A stretch of DNA of 64,000 nt from Clavelina lepadiformis (GCF_947623445.1 NC_135242.1:3100001-3164000), one strand, 5' to 3'. Shown: positions 34,801 to 47,859, numbered from the stretch's first letter. A program made the numbers and translations. The notes: generated by a model not told the origin, from the sequence alone.

Positions 34801-37557
34801 ACTTATTGATACCTTAACTGCACTGGATGAAACAGTCTGCTTTGCAATATCTGTATAGTCCAACGAGATGGAGTTCTTGAATTCCATTTTTGCCACCTTT
34901 TCTGACCATGTCAAAGCCATAGCGCTGAAAGTATCATAATACTTTAACAAAAGCATTTCAAAACCATAGTAAACTCACGTAAATAAAATAACGTGATTTA
35001 ATAAACACTCTTGACTGAAAGCTATGAAACAGTAAAGTAGTTGAGTATAGCACAGGATAGCACTGAATTATAGTTGTTACTATTCCATAATAAAGATATT
35101 GTTCACCATTGCGTTTCACTTTTTGGTATAATGTGATCACCAGGCTGAAAGCGAATAACTTCTGACTTTCGTTTTAAAGATGGATTAGGTTTGTAGTCAT
35201 CATCTCGTACTATGGTACTCTTCAGATAGCAATGCATACTTGTGTCCTAAAATGCAATTTATTATTTGATATTTGTACAGAGTAATTAAAGTTAACAAAA
35301 TAAAGCAAGGGTTGACATTTTAATTTTCCTTAAATTTGTAATACCGTAGCAACATGCTGTGTAGACAAATTTTTCACAAATATTTTTGGATAACTTATCA
35401 TTAGGGGCATCTATAAGTCACTGATTTAAACCTAAAAAATTGAATTTTTTGGACCAAAAACGAACAATTTATACAGGTACCATTTCAAAACCTAAAAACT
35501 TGCTCCAGCTTGCTGGTAAACATTAAAAATGCATTAAAATAGATATTTTTTCAAAGTTTTGTGCATGTTTATCAAAAGTATTAACTTTTTTACGATAAAC
35601 TACTATACATTATATTTTTTAAATACAAATTATTTTCTTTTGACCAGACACAACATATGTTTCTTGATCAGACATTATCTAATATTATGTGGCTTGAAAT
35701 TATAGACTTTGCTCACTTACTTTGGCATAAAGGTCAGTTTCTGACCAGATATACTAAATCGAACTTAAATTTAAAAACTCGAGCAGAAAGTTTAAAACTT
35801 GAAATTTTTGGACTTAGAAAACTTTGAAAAACAAGCCTTATGTATATACAAGTTGTAACAATATTGAGTTAAAGGCTTATAAGTGTTTCTCCACTTAAAT
35901 GTTGTTTTGACTTTAATTTTCCTGCTTATTCCAAAAGCAGCCGAATAATAAAATCAATGAAACAGCAGATACCAAGGTTGACGTGAGTGACATGTTTATT
36001 AAACTATAAGTTGGTATAAAAATAAAATATAAATTGTGAAGCATTCTGTAAATTTACTTTAAACTTGCTCTGGGAAAATATTTGGGTTTGACTTTGCCAA
36101 AATCTCAACAAAACAGAAATTTTATGGGTAAAAATGTTACCTTAGGCAACTTGGAAGGTGCAACTAGTGAAATAAGAATGACTTCCCAAATACGAATCTT
36201 AAACTCTTGCTTTTTGCAGTTGTACTGAAATGATAGCACAAACTGTCCAGCGCCTGTAGAAGTAATTAATATTTCATTGCAAATTGAAAAGACACACAGT
36301 GCAATAGAGTCAGAACGTCTACAGTTATCATATCAACAAATCAACAACAGCGCAAACAGAAGCATACTCACTATCATCAGCAGCGGAGCACCCCGAAGAA
36401 CTTAGTGATACCATACTCCCATACGAGCTTGCTTGTGATCTGGCTGGAGAGGATGGAAGCTTTAACGAGTTCATGTCAATGTTATCCCATGCTTCCCTGG
36501 AGGAGTAAGAATGCTTTGGACTTGGTGAGAATGTTCCACTGTCTACGCTCCCTGGTGAGGATAAAACGTCATCAGAATTGAAGCTGGACACCGACTGCAA
36601 TGACCTTCGGCAATTTTTTCTCGTAGATGTCATAATGGGTTCATTGTTTATCACAATCGACTTCTCACTTCTTTCATTTAATTTTTTCTTACTCAACTTC
36701 AAAATGGAAACTGGTTTCTTTGCTGAAGTATCGACGTCTAAAAATTTCAAAATATCATTATTCAGCCCGGAGATGTTTCTCTGTCAACATTGAATCTTCT
36801 GTTTATCAACTCACTGTAACCATATTCATTCAGCACAGCTTTGCAATCTTCACTTGCGACAAGGTCAAGTGTGGATTCACCTTTGCCATTCCGAATGCTT
36901 GCATCACCACCTAGAGAAAAATTAATTAAAAGTTGTTGTTAAACCCTAGTAGTAGTATCTGTGTTCATTCCACATCACTGGATGAGACAATGTTAGGAAA
37001 TGACTGATACCTCTTTCAAGGAGAAGACGTAAACAATCAGAGTGGTTTTCAGAAGCTGCATAATGCAAAGCTGTGCTGGAATTTAACTTGTCATGCTTGT
37101 TAGGGTCTGCACCATACTCAAGCAGCAGCTGATTGCAAATAAAATTAGTTACTTGTTAAAAAAAGACTTGATAAAAATAGCAGGTAAGTGGCTGGAAACT
37201 TGCTAGCTTGGTTACTTTTTTTTGAATACATTTACCTGTAAAATTTCATAATCACCATTGGATGATGCTTCATGTAATGCACTCCATTCAAATAAGCCAA
37301 TAACATCTGGATGACAGCCTTTTGAAATAAACGAAAGTTAACTAAAAAAATTAACTAAGAGTAGAAAAAAATTCATAAACATAATTATGCTTTAAAAGCA
37401 AACCTTAAATAGAAAACAATGAACTTAATTAAACAAGGAAAAAAGTTGCAGAAAAATGCATGCCTTCGTTTAAAGCATGTTTAGCGCCATCAAAGTCTCC
37501 AAGACGAACTGCATTGTGAAGATCGTTGTCACCATCTTCTGCTGTATTTTCAAGCAT
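31809..37557 (-). CDS. Ankyrin-repeat protein with C2-like middle region
   Basis: Exons supported by splice sites and phase: 37464-37557, 37236-37318, 37011-37128, 36815-36910, 36372-36737, 36141-36253, 35107-35246, 34813-34924, 34460-34582, 34143-34309, 33743-33871, then about 33398-33460, 32494-32709 and 31809-32315; roughly 750 codons. The N-terminal 130 residues are three to four ankyrin repeats (NDLHNAVRLGDFDGAKHAL, WSALHEASSNGDYEILQLLL, TALHYAASENHSDCLRLLLE). A serine-rich linker follows. Exons 6-9 encode a beta-rich stretch (GQFVLSFQY...FKIRIWEVILISLVAPSKLP) that resembles a C2 domain, though without obvious calcium-binding aspartates. The C-terminal 250 residues are basic and serine-rich. 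Intron 1 appears to use a GC donor. The joins of the last three exons are less certain. I do not recognise an orthologue. Confidence 0.78.
33277..33314. repeat. Two-copy 21-bp tandem repeat
   Basis: A unit beginning ACACACCCACAGATTGG occurs twice in direct order, inside an intron of the ankyrin gene. Confidence 0.6.
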
Positions 37558-39753
37558 TCTTAAAATCTATTTCAGTCATGCTCATTCAATTTAGGCAGAA
37601 TAAGTCAGTATCCATACCGGTATCAGGCTTACTGTACTGTTTAATTATGACATAAACTTGACTGCAGAATTAAATAACAGAAATATTAGTTTTTATTGAG
37701 ATAGGCTAACTTCTCTTGAAAATAGCCGCTCATCTAATTAGAAAAAACAATCTCCTGATTTCGCTGTGTTTAGCACCCACTGTAATGTAAATATCTGGGT
37801 AGTAAAGCAAATAAAAGACTTCCTGCTTAAAAGTCTACAATATAAAAGTTATGCCAGTATGCCAACAAACGTAATTTGGTAAAAAGAGAGAGAGAGAGTT
37901 TATTTCAACATTTAAAAAAACCAAAAAGGATCATAATATAATTCTAACATAATTGATTGGTGTGGGGCAGCATCTGCCCTAGATTCTATTGCAAAGAAAA
38001 GTAATTAAAACGGATAGAAAAAAAGTGAAACTCAATTAATTAAAACAACACTGCAAAACAAAAACAGAGTCACATCACAGAACCAACAGCAGAACATTTT
38101 TTAAACCAAATCAAAAATCAATAACAATATGATGTAAAAGAAATCAGCAACCACACATCCATCACCCTATTCCACAATTATCTGAACAGCACTTCCCTTG
38201 CACAAGTTCACTTCTCAATTGATACGAGAAATATATTGAAAAGATAATGAAAAGGTAATGAACTACTGTTAAGAATAATTATATCTTCTCTTGTCCTGTA
38301 AAAATACGAGCCATAAATGCAAGACTACGGCATGTATTGGACATCTACCATAAAGAATCCTCCTCTCCGCTATAGGCTAATCTAATGAAAAAGTAACTTG
38401 ACAAAGAACAAATTAAGTTTAAATATACTATGGTTACCACCAGGTATAACAATCATCAAACATAAGGCACTACGGGTGAATACTCAACGTAAGTTTAAGT
38501 TACGTCGAACTAATAAAGAAGAATGGCGTCATACATAATAGCATTGACGTCCGCCCCAGGCAAACAAAGGCTAGTAAAACTTATCTTTTCGTTAGTTTAG
38601 GACGTCATTGTTTGATCAGTCGCTAAAACATTGTCTTTTGTGCCAACAAACACGCACTCATCTGTAACCGCGAACAAATACCGCAAAAACTTTCAAGAAA
38701 TGTCATGAATCATGTACCCGCTGAGTTTTATTTACACTTAAGATGGCGGACGTCCAAGTAACAACGCTCATAGAAATCAGTGAAGTGTTTTTAAAAATGT
38801 TTGCAAACAATTGGCTTTAGCGTTAGTGGAATTGTTTTAACAGTTCTAAAAAAACTTTTAGTTCCTATTGTTTCAAATTAGTTTGCAAAATTAAATCCTA
38901 CTTAAGAAGCGTCCTTTCTAAATCGAACTCTCTTTAACAAGTTACGGCCATTATCACAAACTCTTGAATGGGTTTTAAAGTACTTCGACACATTTTATTA
39001 TGATTCAGGTCAAAAGCAAATATGTCAACCATTTTACAGATAGCTAAGCACAAGTTTTAAAGTTATCAAGTGCTACACTAAAAGCACTTGAACAGGTTGC
39101 TAAGTTTTTTCTTATTTTACGATACTGTCGAAACGTCACAGTAATATGAAGTGCTTTTCATGGTCAATGATCATGGCTTGTCTTCTGCTACAATCGCCCC
39201 ATGTAGTCTTCTGCGCTTTCAGGTGTCGATAATTGATAATTAGTCAAGCAATCTAAAGTTTTGATAATAAGTAAAATAATGCATTTCTAAATGTATTCTA
39301 GAATTTCATATTTTTTCCTACTAAGTTATTTTGAAAGCACTCTTCGAAAATATAGCCTAACAATCAAATCGCAGTCAAACAATTTATAACTTAATTTTGC
39401 ACAAGTGGCTTACCGGACCGTCACTGTATGAGTTTGTTCGGAACCGACGTTCTTGATCACAGATGGAAACCACTAATACGCAGGTCGTACACATTTAGCT
39501 TTATTTTACAAAAAATACAAAACTTACAAAAGAAAATTTTAATTGAAAATGAAAATTAAGACAAACTGAATAAACAAATGGTGATTTCTAGGCTTTGCTG
39601 TTTATCCTTTGTACTTTAGTAACGAGGACATAAGTTGTGACTCGATCAGAGAAACAAGGCTTGAAAGTGAAAACCCAAGTGGAAGGCAAGCGAAGTAATG
39701 ACATAAAATCACGAGCAATTTAACAAAACAAACTTTCAAAGATATATGGCAAA
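37558..39753. other. Spacer upstream of the ankyrin gene
   Basis: No gene seen. Holds an AG microsatellite at about 37885-37898 followed by an AT-rich stretch with no structure I can assign. The minus strand has AATAAA at 39500-39505, about 250 nt past the TAF1C stop, a possible poly(A) signal for that gene. Confidence 0.45.
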
Positions 39754-42700
39754 TTACAAAAATCCAATAGACTTTCCTGAACGTTTCTTTTTAGCAGAAC
39801 CTTGGCTAAGAGTTTGCGATCTCAGCGGTGAAGAGAACGGACTGGTAAAGGTTGTATTAAGTCCACCCAAAACACTGTATGGTGAATAGCTGAGTGAGTT
39901 TGCATTTAAATTTAATTTCACTTGAGGTTCCACTTTTGTAAAAATGTGGTTTCCTCTGCTAGTACCATTATTATTATTCTGAGAAGAAAGTTCTCTTATC
40001 ATAGGTATCCTTTCTTCTCGAAATGAATTCTTTGCAGCACTGTCTTCTTCTGGAAGTCGTTCTACGATGGTTTTTATGTCCCGTTGATCTTCCATTCTAC
40101 TGATTTTCCTCTTGTGCATTTTCTTGTGTTTCTTTCGTTTTTTACTTGGCTTTATACTTTGAGGAAAAGGTTCTATGATGCTGTCCATGGTGGTATAACT
40201 ACTCATACTATATGTATCAGATTCATATCTCAAATTTTCCTGCTTTGGTAATGAAAGTTTTGCTGGTGACAACTGCACGTTGTGTTGTTCCGATGAATCA
40301 CAAATTGCAACTTGCTGGCAGTCAGGTGCAGTGGTTTCAAAAGTGTTTTGGTTTGCAACCAGTTGCCCTGAAGTGCCTCTTTGTTGCAGAAATGATGGCG
40401 TGTTTATATGTACGACGTTAGAATTGTAATCAACTGCAAATGATTCAGGAACCTCTGTGGTTATTTCCGTATTCTGCTTAACATTCTCACAGATATCTGA
40501 TAAGATGCTACTCGTATCATCACCAACTTCACCCGCTGCTGGTCTGTCTCTGCACAAATCAAACACAGCCTTTTCACTTGCTTCTTTATCCTTCTGCAAA
40601 ACTTCTAGAAATTCCTGCTTGAATGTTTCCCACAACTCTTCATATGGTCGCTCCCAAGTGGATACCAGCACGCGACCTAGACCAGTTTTTGTTGGTGTAG
40701 GATTTATAAGCTCGAGTTGGTCAAAAGATGGTCTTCCATAAGCAGGAAATTGGCCTTCACCATCACCAAATTCTTCCATATAATCGTCACACACAGCAGC
40801 AGTGAAAGGACGAGGAACAGAGCTATTTTGATTTTGGAAAAAAGCGTTTGTCATTGCAACGTCATTTCCACATCGCATGCATTTTCTGTTTCCACCACCA
40901 TCTTCGGAGTGGATGTTCATGAGGTCGTTCGTTGTTAAAAAATCAGCTTCATCATCAGAACTTGTAAAGCTTTTTTCAGGATTAAGCAGGTCTTCCGTGT
41001 TGCCATCACACGATGTTTGATTTTCACAAACTGGGCAATCCTTTGCGGCTTTTATTGTTTTGCATTGCAGCGTCAAGTCTGTTGCAAGACGGGTCGCAGA
41101 AAACTTAAAAGTGGGTAAAAAGGTCCGAGTACAACGCAAGTTCATGGGATCTTCTTCATCAACTGCTTTTTGATAGTCACTTGCTACAGTCTCGGCCCAT
41201 TCTACACACGATTCTTCTGCAGCTTTGGCTTTAGAGTTCGAACACTTTGTAGCGTTACGTCCCTCAAATTCTTCGTTTGAAACAACATTCTTAACACTGT
41301 ACACATCGGAACAGGATTTCAGGTGAAAAGTTTGGTACAACAAGTCACCGCATTCAGACATTTGCATTGCAAGTATTTCTGGATCGTTGTATGGGGTCTT
41401 ATAAGAGACTCCGGCGATTCCAGTCACAGGATAGCTTAACCTCCTGATAACATGACCACGATTACGAAAGGGATGCCCCGACAATGCTCTTCTGACATCT
41501 CGAAATGATCCGATGGCCATGTGCCTACATACAGACTCCGGTGGACCCAGTTTCATCCCTCCTGCGCTGGAAAATACTGGATTGGCTCGATGATACTTTG
41601 TCATGTATTGGTATGCGTGGACTTCCTGGCCAGTTTGGTTTGCAGCGACAACCATCGTGTGGTTTGCGCTTGTCTCATTCTCAAGGGGAAAGCCAATGGA
41701 TGTAAGTTGTTGACAAGGAAACCTAAAAATTAGGTTTTAAAATAAAAAAGCAGATAGTTTAGAAATACAACTGGTCTTGGCCCATTGATTTGTTCAAACA
41801 ACATTGAGCAACTAAATTTTGTAAAACAATCCACAACAATACAAATTACTTCATGTTCGTCCCCCACTTAAGCAGAGGAGTTTTGCTAAATCTCTGATCC
41901 ATGAGCAACAAGTTAGTACTTGTTGAAGCAAGATGCTGGAATTCATTTGATTGGGAAAAATTGACACCACTCAAAATTGTCATCACCATCTCATCATCCG
42001 GCAAATACAGAATTCTGCAACAAACAAGCGAAGAGTTTCACAAGTAGTATCACCACAACCAAGTTACAGTGTTACACTATTCGCTACTAAAAACCTAACT
42101 TGTTTATGAAGTTCTACAGCCTCGTAAATTTTACTGAAAACACTTTTAATCACAAATAGTTCAATGACATCACAATGATTTATTGTATAAAGCCATTGCT
42201 TTCGATAGTTACCTTGATTTGCTAAATTTTCCCCTCATGTCAAAGACGCTGACACTTTTACGATTCGCAATTAAAACTTGTCGAGGGTGTGAGGCAAACT
42301 CAACTTGAGACCAGTTGTCAGAACTCTGATCCAGACCCACTATGTCAAACGACTCAACTCCATTTATTTCTTTCTACAGAGCAATATAACCAGGCTTGGT
42401 GGAAAATGCGTCAGCACTTGTGCATGCAAATCACCAGCTTTTATGGCAAAAACAATAAATTAACATCTATCATTCAAACCTGCTGTGAAAGGTTTACAGA
42501 AGAGCTAGCACCAGCCTTCCACAGACAGAGCTTTCTACTATCAACGGTGAATGTACATTCACCATCAATATATGGGCTTAGAGACATGCTGGCAATATTA
42601 GACGGACTATGTACGACACCCAAGACATTTAGACAGTCTGAAGAAGCATAGGATAAACTGAAACACAGAAAATAATTTCTCATAAGTAACAACTGTAGGG

Positions 42701-45311
42701 TGCAAACATTTTAATATATGCTGTGTAGCCTAGAAGTCACAAAGGGAACAGTACAGAAATACTAAATTATTAGCTGTTGACAATGCCAAAGCTATACATA
42801 GTACGTAATGATATTATCTTTAAACACACACTACTTGGACAGTTTCTTTTCTTCAACTTTGTACTCAACATCGGCACTATTCATCATTCCAAGCAGAACA
42901 TGATTCTGCGATCTGGCTCCAATAAAATATCTGCCGCCGTCGTGCAGGCTGCTTGTTATACTCGTCTGAAGAGCGCGGTTCTTTAGCATCAACCTGTTGA
43001 GTGAACATATGACAGTTTTGAAGGCCTTTCTCTGACATGCCATTTTATCTTATAAGGGCATAAAGTAAAAGTGTAAGTTATGCAGAGATATGACCTGTAA
43101 TCTGATCCGAGAGAAAGTTGAGGAGAAGAAACAATGCCTTTCCTACCATCAAAATCGTCTGTCTATGGTTGGTAAAAATATTATGTAAATTCAAGGAAAT
43201 GTAAAAAGTTGCGGTACAGAGTTTTTTCCAATTTTAAATAATTCTTTTGTTCAAGCAATTTTTGTACACTTACTGCACTAAAACCACATAGAAAACATCT
43301 AAGGCTTAAAACAATACCACTAAAATATACAGGTTCATTTGGTTCAAACGACTGCGTATGGTGATTGGTCTATTGATGGATTTAGGATGGTGGGGGGGCT
43401 ACTAAAGTGAACTGTGTGGTGACCAGTTCAAACCTGTGTATGTAAGTGGCACCTGCTTTTATGTAAGTAAATTTTTACCAACATTGGCATTTATTGACAT
43501 GAGCTGAAGACTAAGCTCACTCATCGCTTGACCTTGTGCACTTGCTATGACTCCATAATGAAAATTGTGACTAAAAAAATAGGTAAAATTAAATAAGTTG
43601 AAAAAGTTAAGTTAAGTTAAGTTGAAAACATAAATAACATGATGTTCATGCAATTTATCACATCTCATTTTTAAATAAATAAATTCTTATATCACAAAGC
43701 AGTTAAATAAAAATGATAAAAAAATAAATCTAACGTAATACCACTGTCCTATGTGCTTGTAACTGAGGCTTCCCCCTGTGTAAGAAGTATTGTGGGTGAT
43801 ATTTTTGGTTTGAAATTCAATTTCCTCTCGAAGAAGATCATTTAGAAGAGAGTGAGGAACATCAAACATGTAAGGATCTACAGACTTGGGAAATCTCACA
43901 TCTTGGCAGATACGACTTCTTGGAAAAAATTTTGATGGAAAAATTTCACAGTTTATTTCTGCTTCCTGTGACAAACAAAATGATGTCATGTTTGCATTAG
44001 TAGACAAAAAATATTAATCAATAAATCAAAGTGACCATCGATACGAATGCTTTAAGAATACTTACAGCCCCTGGAACAATATGTTTCTTATAGGTTTGAA
44101 ATGGAAAATACTCTGAAAGCAATTCCAAAAATGTTCCCTGCGCTACATCAGGATGATCAAGGGTCAAGTTATGTATCTGCTCATCAATTTTTGCGAGATG
44201 AACTATTGCATAAAACAATATTGTGTCCTATTAAAACTACATGAAGAAAATTTTCCCACCTTTAGAATTATGATACCAAGTTCAATAACAAAATTTTTTA
44301 ATAACACTATTTAATTGATATATTTGGCAAAAATGTTTATTTTTAGCAGACTAAATAAACAAAAACTGATAACAATCATTCCTCGTAATTGCCTACAAAA
44401 CTGTTTAGTTTTACTCTGTCAGGATATTTTTAGCAAGTCTTCCTAGATAATTTATTATTTTTACCCTTTCTCATTTTTCGTTTGTAATGTGTGTTCCGGA
44501 TTTGGAAAAAATCTCTGTATGTTGGTTGATACAATAGTTTGTTGATAAGAGAAGGTTTTCCAAGTAGTAAAGCCGGTTGCTTCTCCACAAGCATCCTGTT
44601 TGTGATGTGTTCGCGTTAAAAGTTACAAGTGTTTTCATGACTTCACTTGATTGTTATATACTAAAGTTTACACAAGAGAGTTTACCTTTATACATATTAC
44701 AGCCTAGTTATTTAGCATTTAAATTGATACTTTCTAACAAAGTTTTCTGTAAACGCATAGGCCTTATGCAACAAAAATTTACATGGATCCTTGTCTCAGC
44801 AAAGGTTTGTGCTTTTTAGCAGAGCAATCAAATATCTTCAGCGGTTCCTTAAAACAAAAGTACATATAGTTCATATTCTTCATTCTGGCTGAATTACCAC
44901 ATAAAACAAAAATTATTCATCAAATCACGGCATTTTTCTCACATAAATGATGATCAACTTAACCTAAACTAACATCAGCTAATCACTTCAATTTAACCTG
45001 AAATTATTACCGAAATTAACTCAATCATTAATAAAAATGTTTTAACCGTATGTTTAACGAAGTGATGAATATGTAACATGTGCTTGACAATGCAATCCGC
45101 TGGTGAAATAGTCATTTTGTAAAAAAAAACAAGGGCCATCCCAAATAAGTGACATTTTTTCCAACTGAATTGAAGAACTTACATTATACTCCACGTTTAC
45201 TGCCTCCAAGCATCCATATTCTGCAAACACATGTTGGTGATCTTTAGGTGTTCCTCGACTAACACCAGGGTAACAAAACTCATAGAACTCCGAATTGCTT
45301 GCTTCCGCCAT
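39754..45311 (-). CDS. TAF1C: TATA-box-binding-protein-associated factor, RNA polymerase I subunit C
   Basis: Subunit of SL1/TIF-IB, which brings RNA polymerase I to rDNA promoters. Ten exons in phase: 45183-45311, 44066-44227, 43742-43965, 43479-43570, 43095-43158, 42835-42993, 42480-42657, 42213-42373, 41850-42014, 39754-41722; 1100 residues. Family signs are in the beta-propeller part: VEFASHPRQVLIANRKSV, VFDMRGKF, then FQHLASTSTNLLLMDQRFS followed by TPLLKWG, where vertebrate TAF1C reads LLLLDER...PLLKW. The last exon is unusually large (1969 nt) and encodes mostly acidic, disordered sequence. It ends in a lysine-rich tail, KKKRSGKSIGFL, like the basic GF-ending tail of vertebrate TAF1C. 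A frame-internal ATG at 41655 is not the start: the exon reads open upstream to its acceptor. The family call rests on these motifs. Confidence 0.82.
43606..43623. repeat. GTTAA pentanucleotide repeat
   Basis: About three and a half copies of GTTAA, in a TAF1C intron. Confidence 0.6.
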
Positions 45312-45514
45312 TAGGAGAGGCCTAGATTACAGTCACATTATAGCAGGATTATATGCTTCTTATATTTCAGTTTGGAATGGTTAAATGAATTTCTGACTGA
45401 AGCAGACATCACAAGCTACGTCATATCTTTTTTGGCCAAATCTGTATGATCTAAAAAGAAATATTAAGCTATTTAAAATATGGAGATGCTATTTAACAAA
45501 GCGTCAAAAACCAA

Positions 45515-45645
45515 ATAAAAAAGTTTATCCATCGAAACTTAAACAATGGCTCAGCTCAATAACTGAGGGCTCAAGCAATGAGGAATCATTGCTAAGTTTA
45601 AGTCTTGCAAAGACATAGTCCGACCAAAGGTTGTCATTCTGTTAC
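45515..45645. mobile_element. SINE copy, 5'-truncated
   Basis: Shares the body of the SINE at 60378-60685: a segment like CCATCGAAACTTAAACA, then GGGCTCAAGCAATGAGGAAT, then a stretch ending CTTGCAAAGAC. The tRNA-like head is absent. It is best matched by the copy at 58360-58530. Confidence 0.65.
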
Positions 45646-45860
45646 TTGGACTGCAGAGTATAGCAATTTTCGCTAAGATCTCGGGGATGCGAAAGCGAAA
45701 TTCTGGTGTGCAAGTAAGCAGTTGATATGCACCGCAACACGTGGCCCAACCAAGCATGTCAAGCATTTGTGGTAGGCCGAAATGCAGAGTACGGCAGTTT
45801 TCAGAAAGATCTAGGGTGTGTCAAACAACCAAAAATGACAAGTGCATATGCGTAAAAATG

Positions 45861-45962
45861 GGGTCTAGTGCAGAAGTGCACAACCACAGAAAACATTTGT
45901 ATACTAGACCACAGCTACTCAAATTTTGACGTCATTTAGTTGTGCACTTCTGCACTAGATCC
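45861..45962. mobile_element. Foldback element, 102 bp (copy 1)
   Basis: Almost a perfect palindrome at its ends: GGGTCTAGTGCAGAAGTGCA on the left, TGCACTTCTGCACTAGATCC on the right. A ~55-bp centre contains GTATACTAGACC. A direct repeat AAAAATG flanks it (45854-45860, 45963-45969), so the target site seems to be 7 bp. A second copy lies at 55649-55751. Confidence 0.8.
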
Positions 45963-45986
45963 AAAAATGATTGGACGCAATACAAG

Positions 45987-46217
45987 CAATGTTCCCTCTA
46001 ATTCTTCACGAGTCTGAGCAAACATACTAACTCCCTGAGCGGTCCCTTGGACCACTGTGAGCAACATCAGACGTGCGCACTGTGGCCATTATTATGCGTT
46101 TATTTTGTTTTCAATTCAGGTTGGATTTTTTTCTTGAGCGCAGCACAGATTTTCTGTGCGCGCAGACCGTGTCAGCAGTGCACATTTGCGCACGCGCGCA
46201 GCTTAGAGGGAACATTG
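45987..46217. mobile_element. hAT-type MITE, 231 bp
   Basis: Ends CAATGTTCCCTCTAA and TTAGAGGGAACATTG are exact reverse complements. Perfect 8-bp target duplication AATACAAG (45979-45986 and 46218-46225). The interior has alternating GC-rich motifs such as TGCGCACGCGCGCAG. It sits 24 bp from the foldback element, so the two form a small insertion cluster. Confidence 0.92.
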
Positions 46218-46225
46218 AATACAAG

Positions 46226-47859
46226 CGTCTGTTTGTGTGATATTTTCGTCTTAAATTCGTTAAGCTTAGAAACTCTTTTGTGGGTTTGGTGACCATGCTA
46301 ACCTCATAGCACAATTCTTTTATTGCTATTTCGCCTGTTTCATGACCTTGCGCTTTGCCACATTTCCCTAATTAATTGTTCATGAGCATGTGTTTTATCA
46401 TGCTACAACTACAATGGTTAGCATCCTAACTTTTGCTAGGCACAGTTAATGGCAAACAATAAACAATACAATACAAGCGTGCACTAAGGTGAACAATTAC
46501 CGTAATGTACACAGTTTGAATTATTCAATCTTTAAATCAGTAAAAAATTAAGTGCACAGAAGTTTTTATAAGTCATTAACCTCAGAATAACGCACCTTAA
46601 GTTTGCCATTGAAGCTCATGAAAACTGATCAAAAAACAGCATTGATTGCGCTTATGCCGAATCGAGAAACTCTGACAGTCTGACTGGTAAGCAAGCTGCG
46701 GCCTTCTTTAACTGAGAACGGTGAAAACTGTGATGTTTCCTTTTTCTTAAAGAGAAATCGCTCTTCTCCCGGCGTGCAATACCGTTTCGGCCAAAACATC
46801 TTGCGTGTGCTGCTATGCCACAACTCTGCAGTCTGTAGAGTATTGCCGTACTATACCACACAGAAGCATGTTGATAAAGATTAGGTTGGGTTAAGTCCCT
46901 AAAAAGAATTACAATCAAAAAAATGAAAGAAATAAACAAAATTATTTTTTCAAAATCTTTTTTTAAATTATTAAATACATTAGCACAAGGTATTCCACTT
47001 AAACGTATTTAACCATATTATACAGTTGCTAATAAATAAAAAACAAAACAAGCTAGTTGGTTAGCAATATTCAAATATATGTGATGCTCTATCGGCAAGC
47101 GAGGGGTTACTAATATATCAAACAAAAATCGTTATTCTGAACTAATTTTCCATGACAAGAGTTTGCATTACTATTTAAATGACATCACAATTTTGAATCT
47201 AAAAATTAAAAATAACCATCAAAGTTAAATTGTGTCATTGTTTTGGCTTGTATCCAGAAATCCTTTCTCAAAGTCACCTTACGCTTAGAGTGATTAAGAT
47301 TTAGTTGGTTTACGTCCAGTGTTTGCATTAAATCTGGTCTTAGATTAACTCCACAGAAAACGGCCTTAATTTACACTTTGCCATGCCAGTTTTTTGATAA
47401 AAATTGGAAGATCAAGTAATATCTTATTGATATCAACGATTGGTAAGAAAGGTATAATATTGTTTTAATGTAGTAAAAATATGCTTTAAAACCTTGGCAT
47501 AGCCCCCTTCATTTTATTGCAATGCATTATTTAAATTTAAATTTTAGAAATAGTTGAGAATCATATAATCCGTAGAATTGAATCATGCCCAACCAAGCAA
47601 TGCGAGACGACCAATGAACATTCTTTTGTTCGTTGCGTCACTGGCCAGCTGACTGTGTTGTTGTGGTTGTTGAGGGACGAAGTTGAAAGGCAGGGTTGCA
47701 GATCGCTCATTGTTTATACTTTTACATGAGGAAAATATCTCCCTTTCACTTGACTTAACATTTTTAAAACGTAGTCAAGTTGTGATATAGGCTACAGTTT
47801 GTGATTTAACTGGCTATTCCGCATTCTATATAAACAAAAAGGCTAAACTGTCGGCTCGT
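46226..47859. other. Spacer, no gene seen
   Basis: AT-rich. A 95-codon minus-strand frame (46652-46939) and a 64-codon one in another frame overlap each other and show no domain. Confidence 0.45.

Noticed and set aside
41505-41655. ATG at 41655 as start of a 633-residue protein
   Set aside because: The frame is open upstream to an acceptor at 41723 and joins in phase to TAF1C exons, so it is internal.
46629-46939. Overlapping minus-strand frames as a gene or transposase piece
   Set aside because: No recognisable motif in either frame; they overlap each other.
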